Of a stretch of 64,000 bases of DNA, positions 28,855 to 40,115 are shown piece by piece. Below the pieces are notes generated by a model, which was given only the letters and a program-made list of their open reading frames with translations, was not told the origin of the DNA and ran no database searches. This DNA comes from Muricea muricata (Eukaryota > Cnidaria > Anthozoa > Malacalcyonacea > Plexauridae). How positions within the stretch are numbered: the stretch's first letter is position 1; each line of letters begins with the position of its first letter. The translations under genes were made by a program, and so were the position numbers. The stretch is from the NCBI GenBank assembly GCA_963855995.1, contig OY979730.1, positions 1,426,501-1,490,500 on the forward strand. The letters are read 5' to 3'.

Positions 28855-29037
28855 GTTGTTCAAACCAGAGTTGAAGTTTATCGTTTCTGTATTGCCACAG
28901 GTCTCTTCCTTTACCAAAAGTACGATGATATTGCTCCGCACAAGATTTCTTAACAAAATATTTCTAAGCTTATAATCCAGCTTCTCGGAAACGTCCTTAC
29001 GCTAACTCGGAGTTAAGCTAACTGACTTTTGAACAAC
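28855..29037. mobile_element. MITE, GTTGTTCAAA family, copy 1
   Basis: The element starts with GTTGTTCAAACCAGAGTT and ends with AACTGACTTTTGAACAAC, so the ends are inverted copies. The right half contains AATATTTCTAAGCTTATA and AACTCGGAGTTAAGC, which recur in the same order in the copy at 31113-31303. No open frame of note. The superfamily cannot be assigned because no clear target-site duplication is visible. Confidence 0.6.
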
Positions 29038-29535
29038 AGTCTCAAAGATCCGTTAAGTGGCTTAGAGCTGCTGCCTTGAGCACACTATTTCGTCTTGTTC
29101 CTATTGGGTGCCAGTTAATCTTTACTCGGATTGTACATCCCAGTTCTCGCAGATAGCAATTTGCCTGTCGGTGATGATCAGGGAGCTTTTGCTCGTCAGT
29201 GCTCCCTGTACCGCGCCTATATTGAGTTCTGCTGGGCCATCCTGTCAAGGCTTGACTATGAATTAGTTTGAAATTAGTTGATGGTTTTCGTCAGCGCTGT
29301 CATGTTTTTATCGGTAATATATCCTTAACCATGCACAGGTGCATTTTTCTAAGCGAAATGATTTTTCTATTGCTTAAATGGAAAAAAATTGGTCGTCCCA
29401 CGGGACGGTGATTTTGTTAAACGTGTTCAACTGCGGCAGTTCAACGAGAGGTCATCAATAAAGGGACAAGGTAACAGCTAGAATATTCCCTCCCTTACCA
29501 TGCGTTACGCAACTAGATATATTAGTATACACCAT
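29038..29535. other. non-coding stretch
   Basis: Nothing recognised apart from a short palindrome GTCCCACGGGAC near 29394. The minus-strand open frame at 29042-29248 has no family resemblance I can name. Confidence 0.4.
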
Positions 29536-29551
29536 GTAATATGTCGTCGAT

Positions 29552-29842
29552 CTCTTTCTATAAAATTCGTAAAGATAATTGTTTATTATATGGTTATGGG
29601 TGTTTTACCGTAAACGAAAACACCCGTATTTTCCATATTTTCACTAGCAAAGATATGAAAAAATATGTAACGCGTGAAAAACACGTGTGTTTTCCCGCGG
29701 CATTTATATGTTCTCTGTTAGCTTGTTCCGACTTCTGACCATATAATAAAAAGAACATTACACGGTAGTTTGAAGATATGAGTATTATTTTCTGGTGTTA
29801 AAAACACGTGCTTTCACCACTCGAAAATAATATTCATATCTT
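29552..29842. repeat. hairpin-rich dispersed repeat
   Basis: It contains the hairpin GGGTGTTTTACC...AAAACACCC (about 29598-29627) and a second stem-loop in which GAAGATATGAGTATTATTTT (29772-) pairs with the complementary copy ending at 29842. Internal motifs such as ACACGTG recur. The layout suggests a non-autonomous foldback element. Confidence 0.5.
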
Positions 29843-31112
29843 CGCGCCACCATATGTAATATCGTCTATATATGTTTTTAAATATAAATCTACACCAAAT
29901 CCGGAAAACCTTTTGTAATATAGCACACGCTTCACAGCAACGTCCTTGATTTTTGACATTGAGTAGTGTAAATAATTTTGCAATCGGCAATTCGCAACGA
30001 GCGCGATGACTTTATGATAAACCATTACTTATTTATTGAACTTATTGTTCCAATGTTGAAAATTACAACAAGATGTGGACCTTTTAAAAAGGCAATGCTG
30101 AACTTTAAATAAGTGAACTCTATTTGGCTTTAAATTTTCATTACAAAATTTAATTAAATATACTATGTGAATAGTATGTGAATAGGTCTGTGAAAGCTTT
30201 TGTTAAATAAACACTCGTTCAGAAATAATCAGCACAGATATTAGTTTAAAAATCGTAGATATTTAATTACTTATTAGTGTATATAAGCCTTGACAAAATG
30301 CCAAGTATCAATTTGAGGTAATCCGCGACAGTTGCTTGTAATATGTCAGTATAACATCTGACTGCCAGAGAAATAGCTTATCGCTAATGTTAGCCCCGTT
30401 ATCTTTTTGTGCTACAAGAAGTTATCTTGTTTTTCATGTCAACAAGTGTAGATGCGGTTACATGTTTTACACGACAATTTTATTGAACTATCCCAAGTAG
30501 TAAACGAATTATAACTAATTTCAAAAGCATACATATCTTCCAAATCCAATATGAGGATTAAAAATAAAACGATGTGAGATGTTCTAAGAGCTTTTGCAAT
30601 TGATTAAGCTATTTCCAAGATGTACCTGTTATCTATGTTCAATCGCGGTAAATTATATCAATAAAAAATTGCGGTAAATAATCTTTAAAAAATCAAATAG
30701 TTTTTTTCATAGCAGGTGTGGACCCGACGTCAAGGTCAGAGGAATTGACAAGGTTAACTGAACTTTACTAATTTGTTATATTTAACAAGTACGAATCCTT
30801 CCGAATGTCAGTTTTTGTCTCAGTGAAATATCCTGGAACGGCATTAAGTTTGTCGACTCTAGACGAAGAAAAAATACTATTAAAAAATCTCTAACAAGAT
30901 ATATATATATATAAATATATAATTGTGCAAAATACCTCAAAAACTTACCACTACAGTCTGTTTCATTGACATGAAAATATTTTCCCACAAATATTTAGTT
31001 TCACTTGTGGAGTATGTTCTTTTTTTAGGAATTTTTAAACTGTGCATTTGTGAAGAAAAAAGCGCGAATTTAAAAGCATGCTCATAGGATAAATTTAGCA
31101 ACAATCTTGGCC
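29843..31112. other. non-coding stretch
   Basis: AT-rich, with an (AT)n run at about 30898-30923. No supported gene, RNA or larger repeat. Confidence 0.5.
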
Positions 31113-31303
31113 GGCGGTTCAAAGCTGGTTTAGCGCTAATCCTGGGCTAAAATTTGACCCTGTCTCAACTATTTTAGTACACATTTCAAACCTGCAGAAA
31201 CCAAAACTTTTGGTCCAGATGTGTGAAGAAATATTTTCAAGCTTATACACAAGCCGCTGACAAATGTCCTAACTCAGAGTTAAGCGAATGTGCTTTTAAA
31301 CAG
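31113..31303. mobile_element. MITE, GTTGTTCAAA family, copy 2
   Basis: A diverged relative of 28855-29037. It opens with GCGGTTCAAAGCTGGTTTAG plus CGCTAATCC, carries AATATTTTCAAGCTTATA and AACTCAGAGTTAAGCGAA in the same order, and closes with GCTTTTAAACAGC. Shared order plus substitutions mark it as an independent old insertion. Confidence 0.55.
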
Positions 31304-31713
31304 CTGCATGGCTGCTTTTTAAGTGTGCTTGGAAAAATCGCCAGTATACCCTCTTGAAAAGCATTCATAATAGAAAACATTCCAAGGGAGAGGTTGATTC
31401 AATCATTTTGTGCGATCCTATTTAGAGTGATATAATGCTATATTCTCTAATTGTAGTGTTCCACAGGTACTTCAGAATACAGATAAACCCCGGCAGCTTA
31501 TTTCAGCTGTAGAGAACAAACGACATCCGGAAATCAAATCTGGAATACAGTTCTATACTAATGCGCTTTCAATTTGAGCGCTTCATGCTAACTAGTGATG
31601 CGGCAATTCGATTCAGCTTGCACATGCTAATAATTTATGCTTTCATGTATTTCAATTGTAGGCAACGTCAGTACCTACATTGTATGGCAATTATATCCAC
31701 AATTTGTCGGTAA

Positions 31714-31921
31714 GTTCTAACACCCGATCCGAACGTTGTATCCCAATAAAATTATTGTCTCCAATAAATTATTGGGATTGTTAGGGTTAGGGTCAGGGTT
31801 GGGGTTTGGGTCAGGGTTCATTTTATATGCATGAAATGACAATTCCAGTAACTATTGGAATTATCAAACGTTGTAACCAGTAGTTTTATTGGAATACAAC
31901 GTTCGGATCGGTTGGTTCTAA
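31714..31921. mobile_element. MITE with 7-bp target-site duplication and telomere-like core
   Basis: The element proper is 31721-31914. It starts CACCCGATCCGAACGTTGTA and ends with the inverted TACAACGTTCGGATCGGTTG. The flanking GTTCTAA at 31714-31720 and 31915-31921 is a direct repeat, read as the target-site duplication. Ends of CA..TG and a 7-8 bp duplication fit the hAT superfamily. The core is GTTAGGGTTAGGGTCAGGG plus variants. A diverged second copy sits at 47584-47766. No coding capacity. Confidence 0.75.
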
Positions 31922-32340
31922 AGGGATTTCGGTTTTAAGGGTATACATCATGGCTGCTGATTTAGCAGATGTATTTTTCCACAAAGCTTCCGGAATATCT
32001 AGTGTTTTAGTCGTGCGGTATGTCAATTCGTCTTCACAAAATGTGTCGCTCAGAACATAATTTGTATTTTCAAGTATACTAATGCTTGTTTTCTTCATAT
32101 GTTTCTCTTAGTATGACGCTGCACTGCAGGTAGTGAATCATGTTCGCCATGTTAGACCGAGACTAGATTAAAATATTTATTTGCACAGCATAAATAATCG
32201 TCAGTTGCTATGGTTTATCTTCGCCATATTTGCTTCAGTGGCAATATCCACTCCAACTTGACTTTAAGTTATGTAAGTACTTTAAGTTATTTACTTTCTT
32301 CATTTTAATTATATTTTGCTTTGCTTACTTTGTATCTATT
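31922..32340. other. non-coding stretch before the ACTTT array
   Basis: No gene seen. Near 32270 the sequence becomes pyrimidine-rich on the plus strand and grades into CCTTA/TTACA words that lead into the array. Confidence 0.4.
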
Positions 32341-32605
32341 ATTTCATTTTACCTTACCTTACATTAAATTACACTACATTACTTTTTTTAACTTTACTTT
32401 ACTTTACTTTACTTTACTTTACTTTACTTTACTTTACTTTACTTTACTTTACTTTACTTTACTTTACTTTACTTTACTTTACTTTACTTTACTTTACTTT
32501 ACTTTACTTTACTTTACTTTACTTTACTTTACTTTACTTTACTTTACTTTACTTTACTTTACTTTTACTTTTACTTTTACTTTTACTTTACTTTACTTTT
32601 AACCT
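32341..32605. repeat. (ACTTT)n pentanucleotide array
   Basis: A perfect ACTTT run occupies about 32391-32564 (about 34 units). It is preceded by degenerate CCTTA/TTACA units and followed by about four ACTTTT hexamers and a short ACTTT tail. All three forward frames are open because five-base units without stops cycle through every frame, so the frames reading YFTLL here are artefacts. Confidence 0.95.
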
Positions 32606-35191
32606 AATTCATATTTTGAACAGACATGACGTAAGTCTTTCTCGTATGCTGTTTCTTATCTTCATTTTCTCAAATAGTCATAAATATGTGTAGAAACAAC
32701 ACCACCTAAAAGAAAACATTGAAAATTTAAAACTTTACACACTTTTTGATAAATATATTGAGGATATACTCTACTCGTTTTTTCAATTTTAAACGTAGTT
32801 TTCACCCTTGAAAATAAACTTCTTTTTTACATCGCTATTTTCAAATAAAGTTCGAGATGTTCTCGATAGCAAGTTTAGCAATTTTTCATTCAGGAATGTC
32901 CTACATGTTTTGTGGTATAAACATCCACCTGTTAGATGACGAAAGTATGATAATAATAATGGCATGTAGGAGACCATATTTGCAGAGCCGGTGCTAGAAC
33001 ATTCATACGCCGGGGGGGGGGTATTAATGTATTCGTTTCACACCCCTTATTTAGCGCTGGCCCAGCATTTTTTTCATGTCAACCACAAAAACAGAATAAT
33101 AGGTTATCAAAGGAGTTGAATAGAAACACAGGTTGCTGAAGCGCTAATGTTGCTGAATGATGCAAAATTAAAGCCCCACACAGATGAGCAAGTAAAAATC
33201 ATCACTGAGTGTTTCGATTATTTCTCGCTCACTTTAAAAACATCGCTTTTGCAGTGTTGGCAAAAACGTTTTACATAACATTCAATGGTGATTTTTGGTT
33301 TATTCCCTTGAAAGGTTGAAAAGTGATATAGTTGCATTAGATTTTGAATGAATTACCGTTTTTGTTTAAAATATGTAAACAAAAATCTGTCACGTGAGTT
33401 GCAGTCCATTCCTTTGATTGTCTATGGCTGCATGCATGAACATGCAAAAGACCAATCAAAGCCTCTCATAAAACATAATGTGTCTGTACTCAAAATTCAC
33501 ACCAAAAGTTGCATTAAAACATTAAATTTTATGGACACCGCCCCCCTTTCGCTTCTTTCTGTTCTGTGCCTTTTTGGGTGGCGCGATTTTAGGTCATGTT
33601 TGTTTTCTTGCATTAATTTGTTTCCTGTGTGATTTATAGGTGTTTCTATGTACACTCTTAGGTATTGGCTTCGGGCAGCACAGCGGGTATTTGTAATCTT
33701 TTGGACATCGCTGTTTTCCAAAAAGTGTTTCCAACAGATCGTGTTTCTCCCTTGAGAAAATGGAGTGAAACTCAATGTCTTTACGTTAAGAATAGCGTGC
33801 AGTATGTTGGCAGTTCTGTTGGTAAGTATGGAAACATGCTTTAACACAGAATTTGTGATTGGATGTCTGGCAAAGCATCGAAAAAATAATCGGCGGTAGT
33901 TAAAGACTTGCAATTTTAAACGTGTTGGAATTCTTGACTATTTTTAATCATTTTTCATCTTAGTTCCTCTATATACAGTATATGCGTTTTTTAACCGTCT
34001 TTCATCGGGAATTTTGTTTCCTACGGTTTGTGAATGCCCGTTGAATTATATCAGTTTATTATCGTCTATGAAGCGAAGTTAGTCAAAGTATCACCTGAAT
34101 ATGTGGCTTTGGTTTACATTTGTACCTGTGCTTATAAATAAATAACTTCACTTTTCGAAACATTTCGTGATGCAAAAGAAGGCCCAAACGTTCTGCGCGT
34201 GTTGATAACTTATTCAAAGTAAAGAAATAAAAATTGATAAATTCACTTTTTCTGTACACCAATAAGCATATTTGTGTAACACATTAAAGCCTATAATTAT
34301 AATTAACAGTTAGCTGCGCGTTGTTAAGAGAAATAAATTTAAAGTTATATACTTAGGAGTATATAGTAAGAATTGCTAAGAGTTTCTCAAAAAAAAATTA
34401 GTTGCAATATTTTCTAAATTTTCTCAAGCATGTTGACAAGATTGTTTTTTTTTCTATAAACAGAAGGTTAAAAATTCAATGTTCAGATTATTTTTCTTTC
34501 CAGATATTTAATTAGTTTCTCTGTAGGGGGTTATTTTCTGATATAATTGTTTTCTTTTGGCTTAAAATTCATGAAGTTGTTAAATTTTAGAAGTTGACTA
34601 TTAAATGATAAACCGTTTGTCTTGAAATCGTATATGTGTATACGGAATTTTGTAATGTTTATGTCTTTTGCTGACAAGACGATAAAGGTATAAACATTAC
34701 TACCGTTTAGTAATTAATCAATACTTCTAATTAATAATATATCATTGGTCGGTGCTAAGCCAATAAGAAGCGAGATAAACTACACGATGCCGTTATCTTG
34801 ATTCTTAAGTTATTTTATGGTAAATTTTCCTTTTGACACTAAGAGGAACTTTCGATCCATTTCTATTCCTAAGCTAATTATATTTCTTCGAAAAAACCTA
34901 TAAAATTAAAGCTATATGCGATGAATTACCAAGAGCTCTCCAAACGCAAAATAGTTACTATAGTTTTCAAAAAGAAATCACTAAAGTGTTTATGAAACAA
35001 AATTTTCTCCCACCATTTTGTTATTGCATTATTAGAAAGATCAGTTATAATCACAGTACAACTTCTTCACAGTAGACCTACTGTTAATTTAATTATTACT
35101 TTTGTTAATAGATTTTCATAGGTAATGTAATGTATTCTTTCTGAATTGTACATTACGAGACACGCATTCAGTGTGTTTAGTGATATCTATT
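32606..35191. other. non-coding stretch upstream of the pseudogene
   Basis: No supported gene. A 138-codon minus-strand frame (33497-33913) starts at TTG and lacks family resemblance. A motif like ACATCGCTGTTTTC occurs in it and again near 32838, which suggests a shared repeat rather than a gene. A G-run lies at about 33011-33020. Confidence 0.45.
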
Positions 35192-35245
35192 ATTTTTTAG
35201 TTCTTACTCTTATCAACAAAGGTGGATTTTTCGAAAGGTATGACC
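35192..35245 (+). other. duplicated upstream block shared with 43928-43982
   Basis: TTTTTTAGTTCTTACTCTTA and the following TCAACAAAGGTGGA..TTTTCGAAAGGT match the block upstream of the intact gene with few differences. It lies about 280 bp before the pseudogene's discoidin exon. It shows that the duplication extended upstream of this exon. It could be intron or an unrecognised upstream exon edge. Confidence 0.5.
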
Positions 35246-35527
35246 GTATAAAGAACTGTATTATACTTCAACTCTTTCAATTTGCACCTTAAAGGGCAAG
35301 AAGGATATTCATGCTAAATTTCGCTAGTTGAGATTAACAAAAACAAAAAAAGATCACGTCAATTCATGGACGTGTTTCTTTTCTAGTCTAAAAGTATACG
35401 CAAAGTCTTAAATAATTGACGAGAAAGAGTGCCTTTACGTTGGCATAGCTCGCATAAACGCAAAGAACTTAATGAACGTGCTCGGTGGCCAAAACGATCT
35501 AGTTTGAGTTTTAAGTTTCTTTTGTAG

Positions 35528-35844
35528 GCGTGTGTTTGAATCCTGTTCCGTTGGGTTTGGAGGATGGCCGTGTTCAGGATTCACAAATGACTTCGTCAAG
35601 TCACACGGGCAACTACCTTAAAGCAAATTCTGGACGTCTTAATGCTGAAGCTAAATCGGGTCGTCCCGGAGATGGATGGCGTGCTGGCAAAACCGATCCA
35701 AATCCGTGGATAATGGTTGATTTTTTGTGACCTGTCACAGTCACTGGAATTATTACACAAGGTCGAGCTTCACGAAATCAATGGGTGACTCAGTATGGCT
35801 TAGCCTTCAGTGACGATGACATTACGTGGACAAAAGACCCAATA
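35528..35844 (+). pseudogene. first half of a discoidin domain, with nonsense codon
   Basis: The acceptor TTTCTTTTGTAG is followed by GVCLNPVPLGLEDGRVQDSQ, closely matching the first discoidin exon of the intact gene. After MVDF L the codon is TGA (35728-35730), where the paralogue has CGA (Arg) in DFLRPVTI; this is a CpG-type transition. Beyond the stop the frame continues PVTVTGIITQG to a GTATGT donor at 35845. The second discoidin exon, which should close the domain at the last Cys, is missing. Confidence 0.85.
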
Positions 35845-35985
35845 GTATGTGGCTATATCCTTGAAAATGTTGTGATCACATGTGAAACGTATTTGATCAT
35901 CATCATATATGAAATTTATGTGACCACAAGTGAAATTTATGTGATCACTAAAATAGCAAGAGCTTGATATTTATTCTTATTTCAG

Positions 35986-36823
35986 GCGTTCACCATGTTG
36001 AACAATTCCAAAATGACACGTACCCGGATCCTGAGTCAAGCTTCAGTTCTCGTAACCGACGCTCGGTTGCGTGTGAGGTTGGAGCAAGACGTGTTCGACG
36101 TTCTTGTGTTATCATCCCCCCTGCCCCACCCAAACCTACTGAGCGTCCCTCCGGGGTTCTTAAGATCCTAGCAGCAGACAATGTTGGTTTTGATGGCAAA
36201 TTTTTCTACCCCAACCAAACTCCGAACTACAATCTGACAATGTATGAATCTAGTTGTATCTTCTGGGATGTTCTGAATAAAACATGGAAAGGGGAAGGCT
36301 GTAGAGTGAGTATGAAACCGAATTTGAACATACTCCTTGCATGTAGGTAGACGTACTTAAAAGTCTGCATTTTTTTGCTTTTTCACCAAGTTAAAGTTGC
36401 ACAGAGTAATAAAAATTGAACATATTGTTAAGCAAACCCTACTCATTAAAGTTTGACATGACTTTCGAGTATTCAACTACACTCTCTGAGGCGAATAGAC
36501 ACCAACCACTACTGGTATATCTCAGCAACCTGATCAACAAGGTGGACTGATAAACCAACTTCTAAAATATAATTCTTCCCTCCCCCTCCTAGGTTGCTGT
36601 AGGCACCAACAGAGAACAAATTCTTTGTTACTGTAATCATTTGAAGTCATTTGGAAGTGATCTTATCGTCGCACCAAATCCAATTGACTTTGATTCAGTT
36701 TTCAGTAATTTCGGAAGTCTTGCTGAAAATGTTGCCGTGTTAGCTTTGATATCAACCATTGTTAGCGCGTACATCATTGGAGTTATCTGGGCAAGGCGAG
36801 CTGATAAGAGAGCCTTGTTAATG
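35986..36823 (+). pseudogene. GAIN end, GPS and first TM helix remnants
   Basis: Exon 35986-36305 carries two basic clusters (RNRR, RRVRR), a Pro-rich linker and the start of the GPS, ESSCIFWDVLNKTWKGEGCR. Exon 36593-36823 completes it with CYCNHLKSFGSDL, then a hydrophobic helix AVLALISTIVSAYIIGVIW. The GPS Cys and Trp residues remain, but HL-T is now HL-K, removing the cleavage nucleophile. The paralogue's donor ATG-GTGAGT reads ATG-TAGAGT here, so the exon runs into a stop at 36824-36826. Using a GT one base earlier would shift the frame. Confidence 0.85.
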
Positions 36824-36826
36824 TAG

Positions 36827-36998
36827 AGTACTTTAGCCTACCTTGACTGACCTTGGTTCACCTTGCCTTGCCTTGTCTTTTGTTTTCTTACCTTACCCTT
36901 ACCTTACCTTTACGTTACCTTCCCTTGTTTTCATACCTTACCATACCTGACCTTACCTTATATCTTACTTTACATTCCCCTGTTGACTGTTTTGACAG
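36827..36998 (+). repeat. CCTTA-type pentanucleotide tract in pseudogene intron
   Basis: Repeated CCTTG, CCTTA and TACCTTACC words fill the 172-bp intron remnant. The corresponding intron of the intact gene has unrelated sequence and a MITE instead. Confidence 0.6.
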
Positions 36999-38480
36999 AT
37001 TGGTCCAACAATCCTTCAAGAACCAAAAGGAGACTACTATTATCTCGTCACCACCGCTACAGGCAGTCGACAAGGAGCAGGAACAACAGCTAGGGTTGTG
37101 TTTACAATGACAGGAGATAGCAAACAAACCACACCAGTGCGGCTACATGACAAAAACAGACCATGTTTCCGAAGAGGACGAACCAATTCCTTTGTCGTCG
37201 GTTACCACCACGGCATGGGCGATCTAAGTTACATTCAAATATGGCATAACAACGGAGGTAAAATAGATACACTTCCAGGTGATTTGAAAACACGGAAAAG
37301 TACTGGCACTGTACTGTAGTTGTCAAATAGAAATCCATTTTTCAAGCCAAACTAGCAAATTTCTCATTATATAGTATATCTATTTCTATAGTATAATTTA
37401 CTTCGGTTCCAAATTTCTGGTGGACTTATAATTTTCTTTACTGAACATGATTACAAAGTGACATTTCATTCACATTAACTAAGCCGTCTCATTTCATTGT
37501 TTCAGGTTCTTCACCCTCATGGTATCTCAGCCGATTTACCGTAAAAGATCTTCAGACTGGTAAAACATGGAAACTCATTTGGAAAATTGGTTAGCTGTGG
37601 AATCCGAGGATGGAAGAGTATGTCGAATACTAGCGGTAGCCAACGAAGAAGAATTGACAAATTTTAATTACGTTTTTCCAAGAAAGCTATAAAAGGTCTC
37701 GCACATGGCCATCTGTGGTTTTCCATTGTCTCCAGACCTCCCACAAGTAATTTCACGCGCGTACAACGTCTCTCGTGTGCTCTGTGTCTGCTTTGTTGTA
37801 CGATGATCACGAGCGCAATGTTTTATAACATGGGAGGTCAAGGTCCGAGTCCTTTTGTAGTCCACATTGGGTCATTAGTAACTGATCTTAAACCGTTTGT
37901 GATTGGCTTACAGAGCAGTATCATTATTATACCCGTCAATGTGTTGATCGTTCAAATTTTCCGCAATTTTCGAAAGAATGAAAAAGAAAAGAGAGAGACT
38001 TCTTACGACGTTAACGAGGATGAACTGGAAGTGAATAAAGTTTTGGAGAGGGAAGACGAATACGTCGTTGAAGGAGTTAAAATCGAAAACCAAAACCCTC
38101 GTGAGGGAAACCTACCGTACTGTTTCATCTATGTAGCATATGGCATCTGTTTCCTCGCCTCGGCAGCCTCGATATTTTTCACTTTACTCTACAGCATCCA
38201 ATGGGGAAAGGGGACTGCCGAATTTAACCGAATGGGTCATTGCTATGGTAACGTCATTCCTCCAATCAGCATTACTTCTCCAGCCAATCAAAGTAGTCCT
38301 TGCCGCAGTCGTGTTTGCACTGTTTATGAAGAATGCACAAGACTCAGAGGTGGAGGATTATGACGAAGGACTGGTGATTACGAGGGCTGGTCCAAAGAAG
38401 CAATTGACATTAGACGAGCTTGAGGAGTTGGCTGAAACGGAAAAAGCGATGAAAGAAAGACGACGAGAAGGCTATTTCCG
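36999..38480 (+). pseudogene. PLAT domain and TM-region remnants
   Basis: Exon 36999-37257 has exactly the same length (259 bp) as its counterpart 61959-62217 and encodes the PLAT start. Exon 37506-38480 continues PLAT and then helices such as SCALCLLCCTMITSAMFYNM. A one-base deletion near 37581-37590 brings TAG into frame at 37592; a second near 37671-37679 and a net 7-base insertion near 38216-38230 follow. Beyond each lesion the protein similarity resumes in another frame, for example TEWVIAMVTSFLQSALLLQP after the last. Confidence 0.85.
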
Positions 38481-38583
38481 GTAATTTATGTACAATTTTA
38501 TGACACTTTGTTAGCCAGCCAATTAATATGGTTTAACAAGTGAAAGTTGGCATTCTTATAATCAGTATTCTATTCTATTGCAG

Positions 38584-39828
38584 CCCACCAGATCCAGCCA
38601 AATTGCGACAGGCAAGGAAAAAACGTCTAAAAGAACTCAAGATGAATGCAGCTTTAAAAGAGATTTTTGCTTTCTTTGTTTTCCTTATCTTACTCATGGA
38701 TGTAGCCCAATATCACAGGACCTCAGAGACATTTTTGTTGACAAAGACTTTGTATGAGACTTTCGAGGAAGTGGACTCCGATGGACTTGATCTGACAGCT
38801 GTTAGTAGCGATATGTAGCGATAGGGGGGTTGGGTGTATCCAGCACGAGTCCAAAAGGAGTATTTAATTGGTTGATATGAACTTGACCTCGGCCACTACA
38901 GCTTATTTTGAAAGACTACCAACATTAACCCCTCACCTCCTGTTGAACGTAGCCGGTATCTAGGTATTCTTAGTTGTTCACGGTATTAATTAATACCGCT
39001 GCGTATGTATTGGTTTTGACGCTATACCGTTATCAGCGCTATGCATTAAGGTATATGAGTATCATAATTCATATCTTTCATTGGTGTCTGTTTCTATTTG
39101 AACAACAAGAACAGTTGATCAACAAAAAGCAACGTATATATCAAATCTTAGTTTCAACTTGACAGCATGATTTGCATCATTGAAAAATAGATTTAGCGAC
39201 GCAGGCGATCACATGGAAACAACGATCATTTACATTATTGTTGATCTCGCAAAATATGTTAACTGTATTTTGGTATATTGCGATATTTAAAAATGCCACC
39301 TAACTTTACCTCGTACGCAATTTCAAATTTTCAATTGACCATAACAAAAAAGATGGCAGCATGTACATTTTACCAGAGTGCATTGCGGGCATTAAACACA
39401 ATTACTGAAAAAGCATGGCAAGAAAAACTGTCCATGCCGTGAAATTTAACAAGAAAGAAGATTGTCTTTTTTTTGAAGACTAGTCTTTCAACATTGTGTC
39501 TACCTCCTTCCTGGAACGATTTCTGACCTCGATGCATCCTGACAAAATGCACATCCGCCATCTTTTTCGTAATGGTCATTTAAGATAACTCAACAATGCT
39601 TGGTCAATTTGGCTTAGCTGTCACATATCTTTCTGTTCTATTTTTATTGTGCATAGGTCTCTGACTTAGATTAATTATTCTTTATGGATGTGGTCACGTG
39701 AGACACTCATTCCTGGCCTCTACCGAACCGAGATGTACAATGGTAAAAAGATGCAAAAGGGATGGCTTGCAAATACGGAGGACTATCTCGTGGGGTCCCG
39801 CGTTTACGATTGCTTCGCGTGGAAGAAG
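38584..39828 (+). pseudogene. TM helix and start of channel extracellular domain
   Basis: Exon 38584-38800 is undamaged (217 bp, same length as 63574-63790) and encodes RKKRLKELKMNAALKEIFAF then a helix and LYETFEEVD; its donor is GTTAGT. Exon 39670-39828 reads LIPGLYRTEMYNGKKMQKGW, then LANTEDYLVG, and after a one-base loss in GTGGGGTCCC continues in another frame as VPRLRLLRVEE. These match the polycystin (TOP) domain that precedes channel helices, including the conserved RLRxLRV pattern. Confidence 0.8.
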
Positions 39829-40115
39829 GTAAAGCAAATATGATTTTATTTCAACTGGTAATCATGGCCATGTTGGTCAAGAAAATATTATCAAACACTT
39901 TTGATTTTAATTTTATCACGCAAGATTTTGAAATAATTCTCGACACAAATTAAAGTGATAATGAATTTATTTTAATTTATTTTAATTTAACAATGTTTCG
40001 ATGCTGTCATAGCATGACTTAAATTTTTATGAACGTTGATGTGGATGAAATGTTTTTACTTGTCTTCTCAGCATGACCTAGGTGCAACTGTACTTATGAC
40101 CGGCTTGTATTTTAG

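Noticed and set aside
31783-31818. Interstitial telomere scar from TTAGGG-like repeats
   Set aside because: The tract lies within a MITE with inverted ends and target-site duplication, and a related copy exists at 47.6 kb.
32316-32693. Long open frames reading YFTLL repeats
   Set aside because: They are translations of the (ACTTT)n array; a five-base unit without stops opens all frames.
33497-33913. 138-codon minus-strand frame
   Set aside because: Starts at TTG, shows no family resemblance, and shares a short motif with 32838-32870, which suggests repeat origin.
35728-35730. TGA as a programmed readthrough or selenocysteine codon
   Set aside because: The paralogue has Arg (CGA) there, and many other disabling lesions follow.
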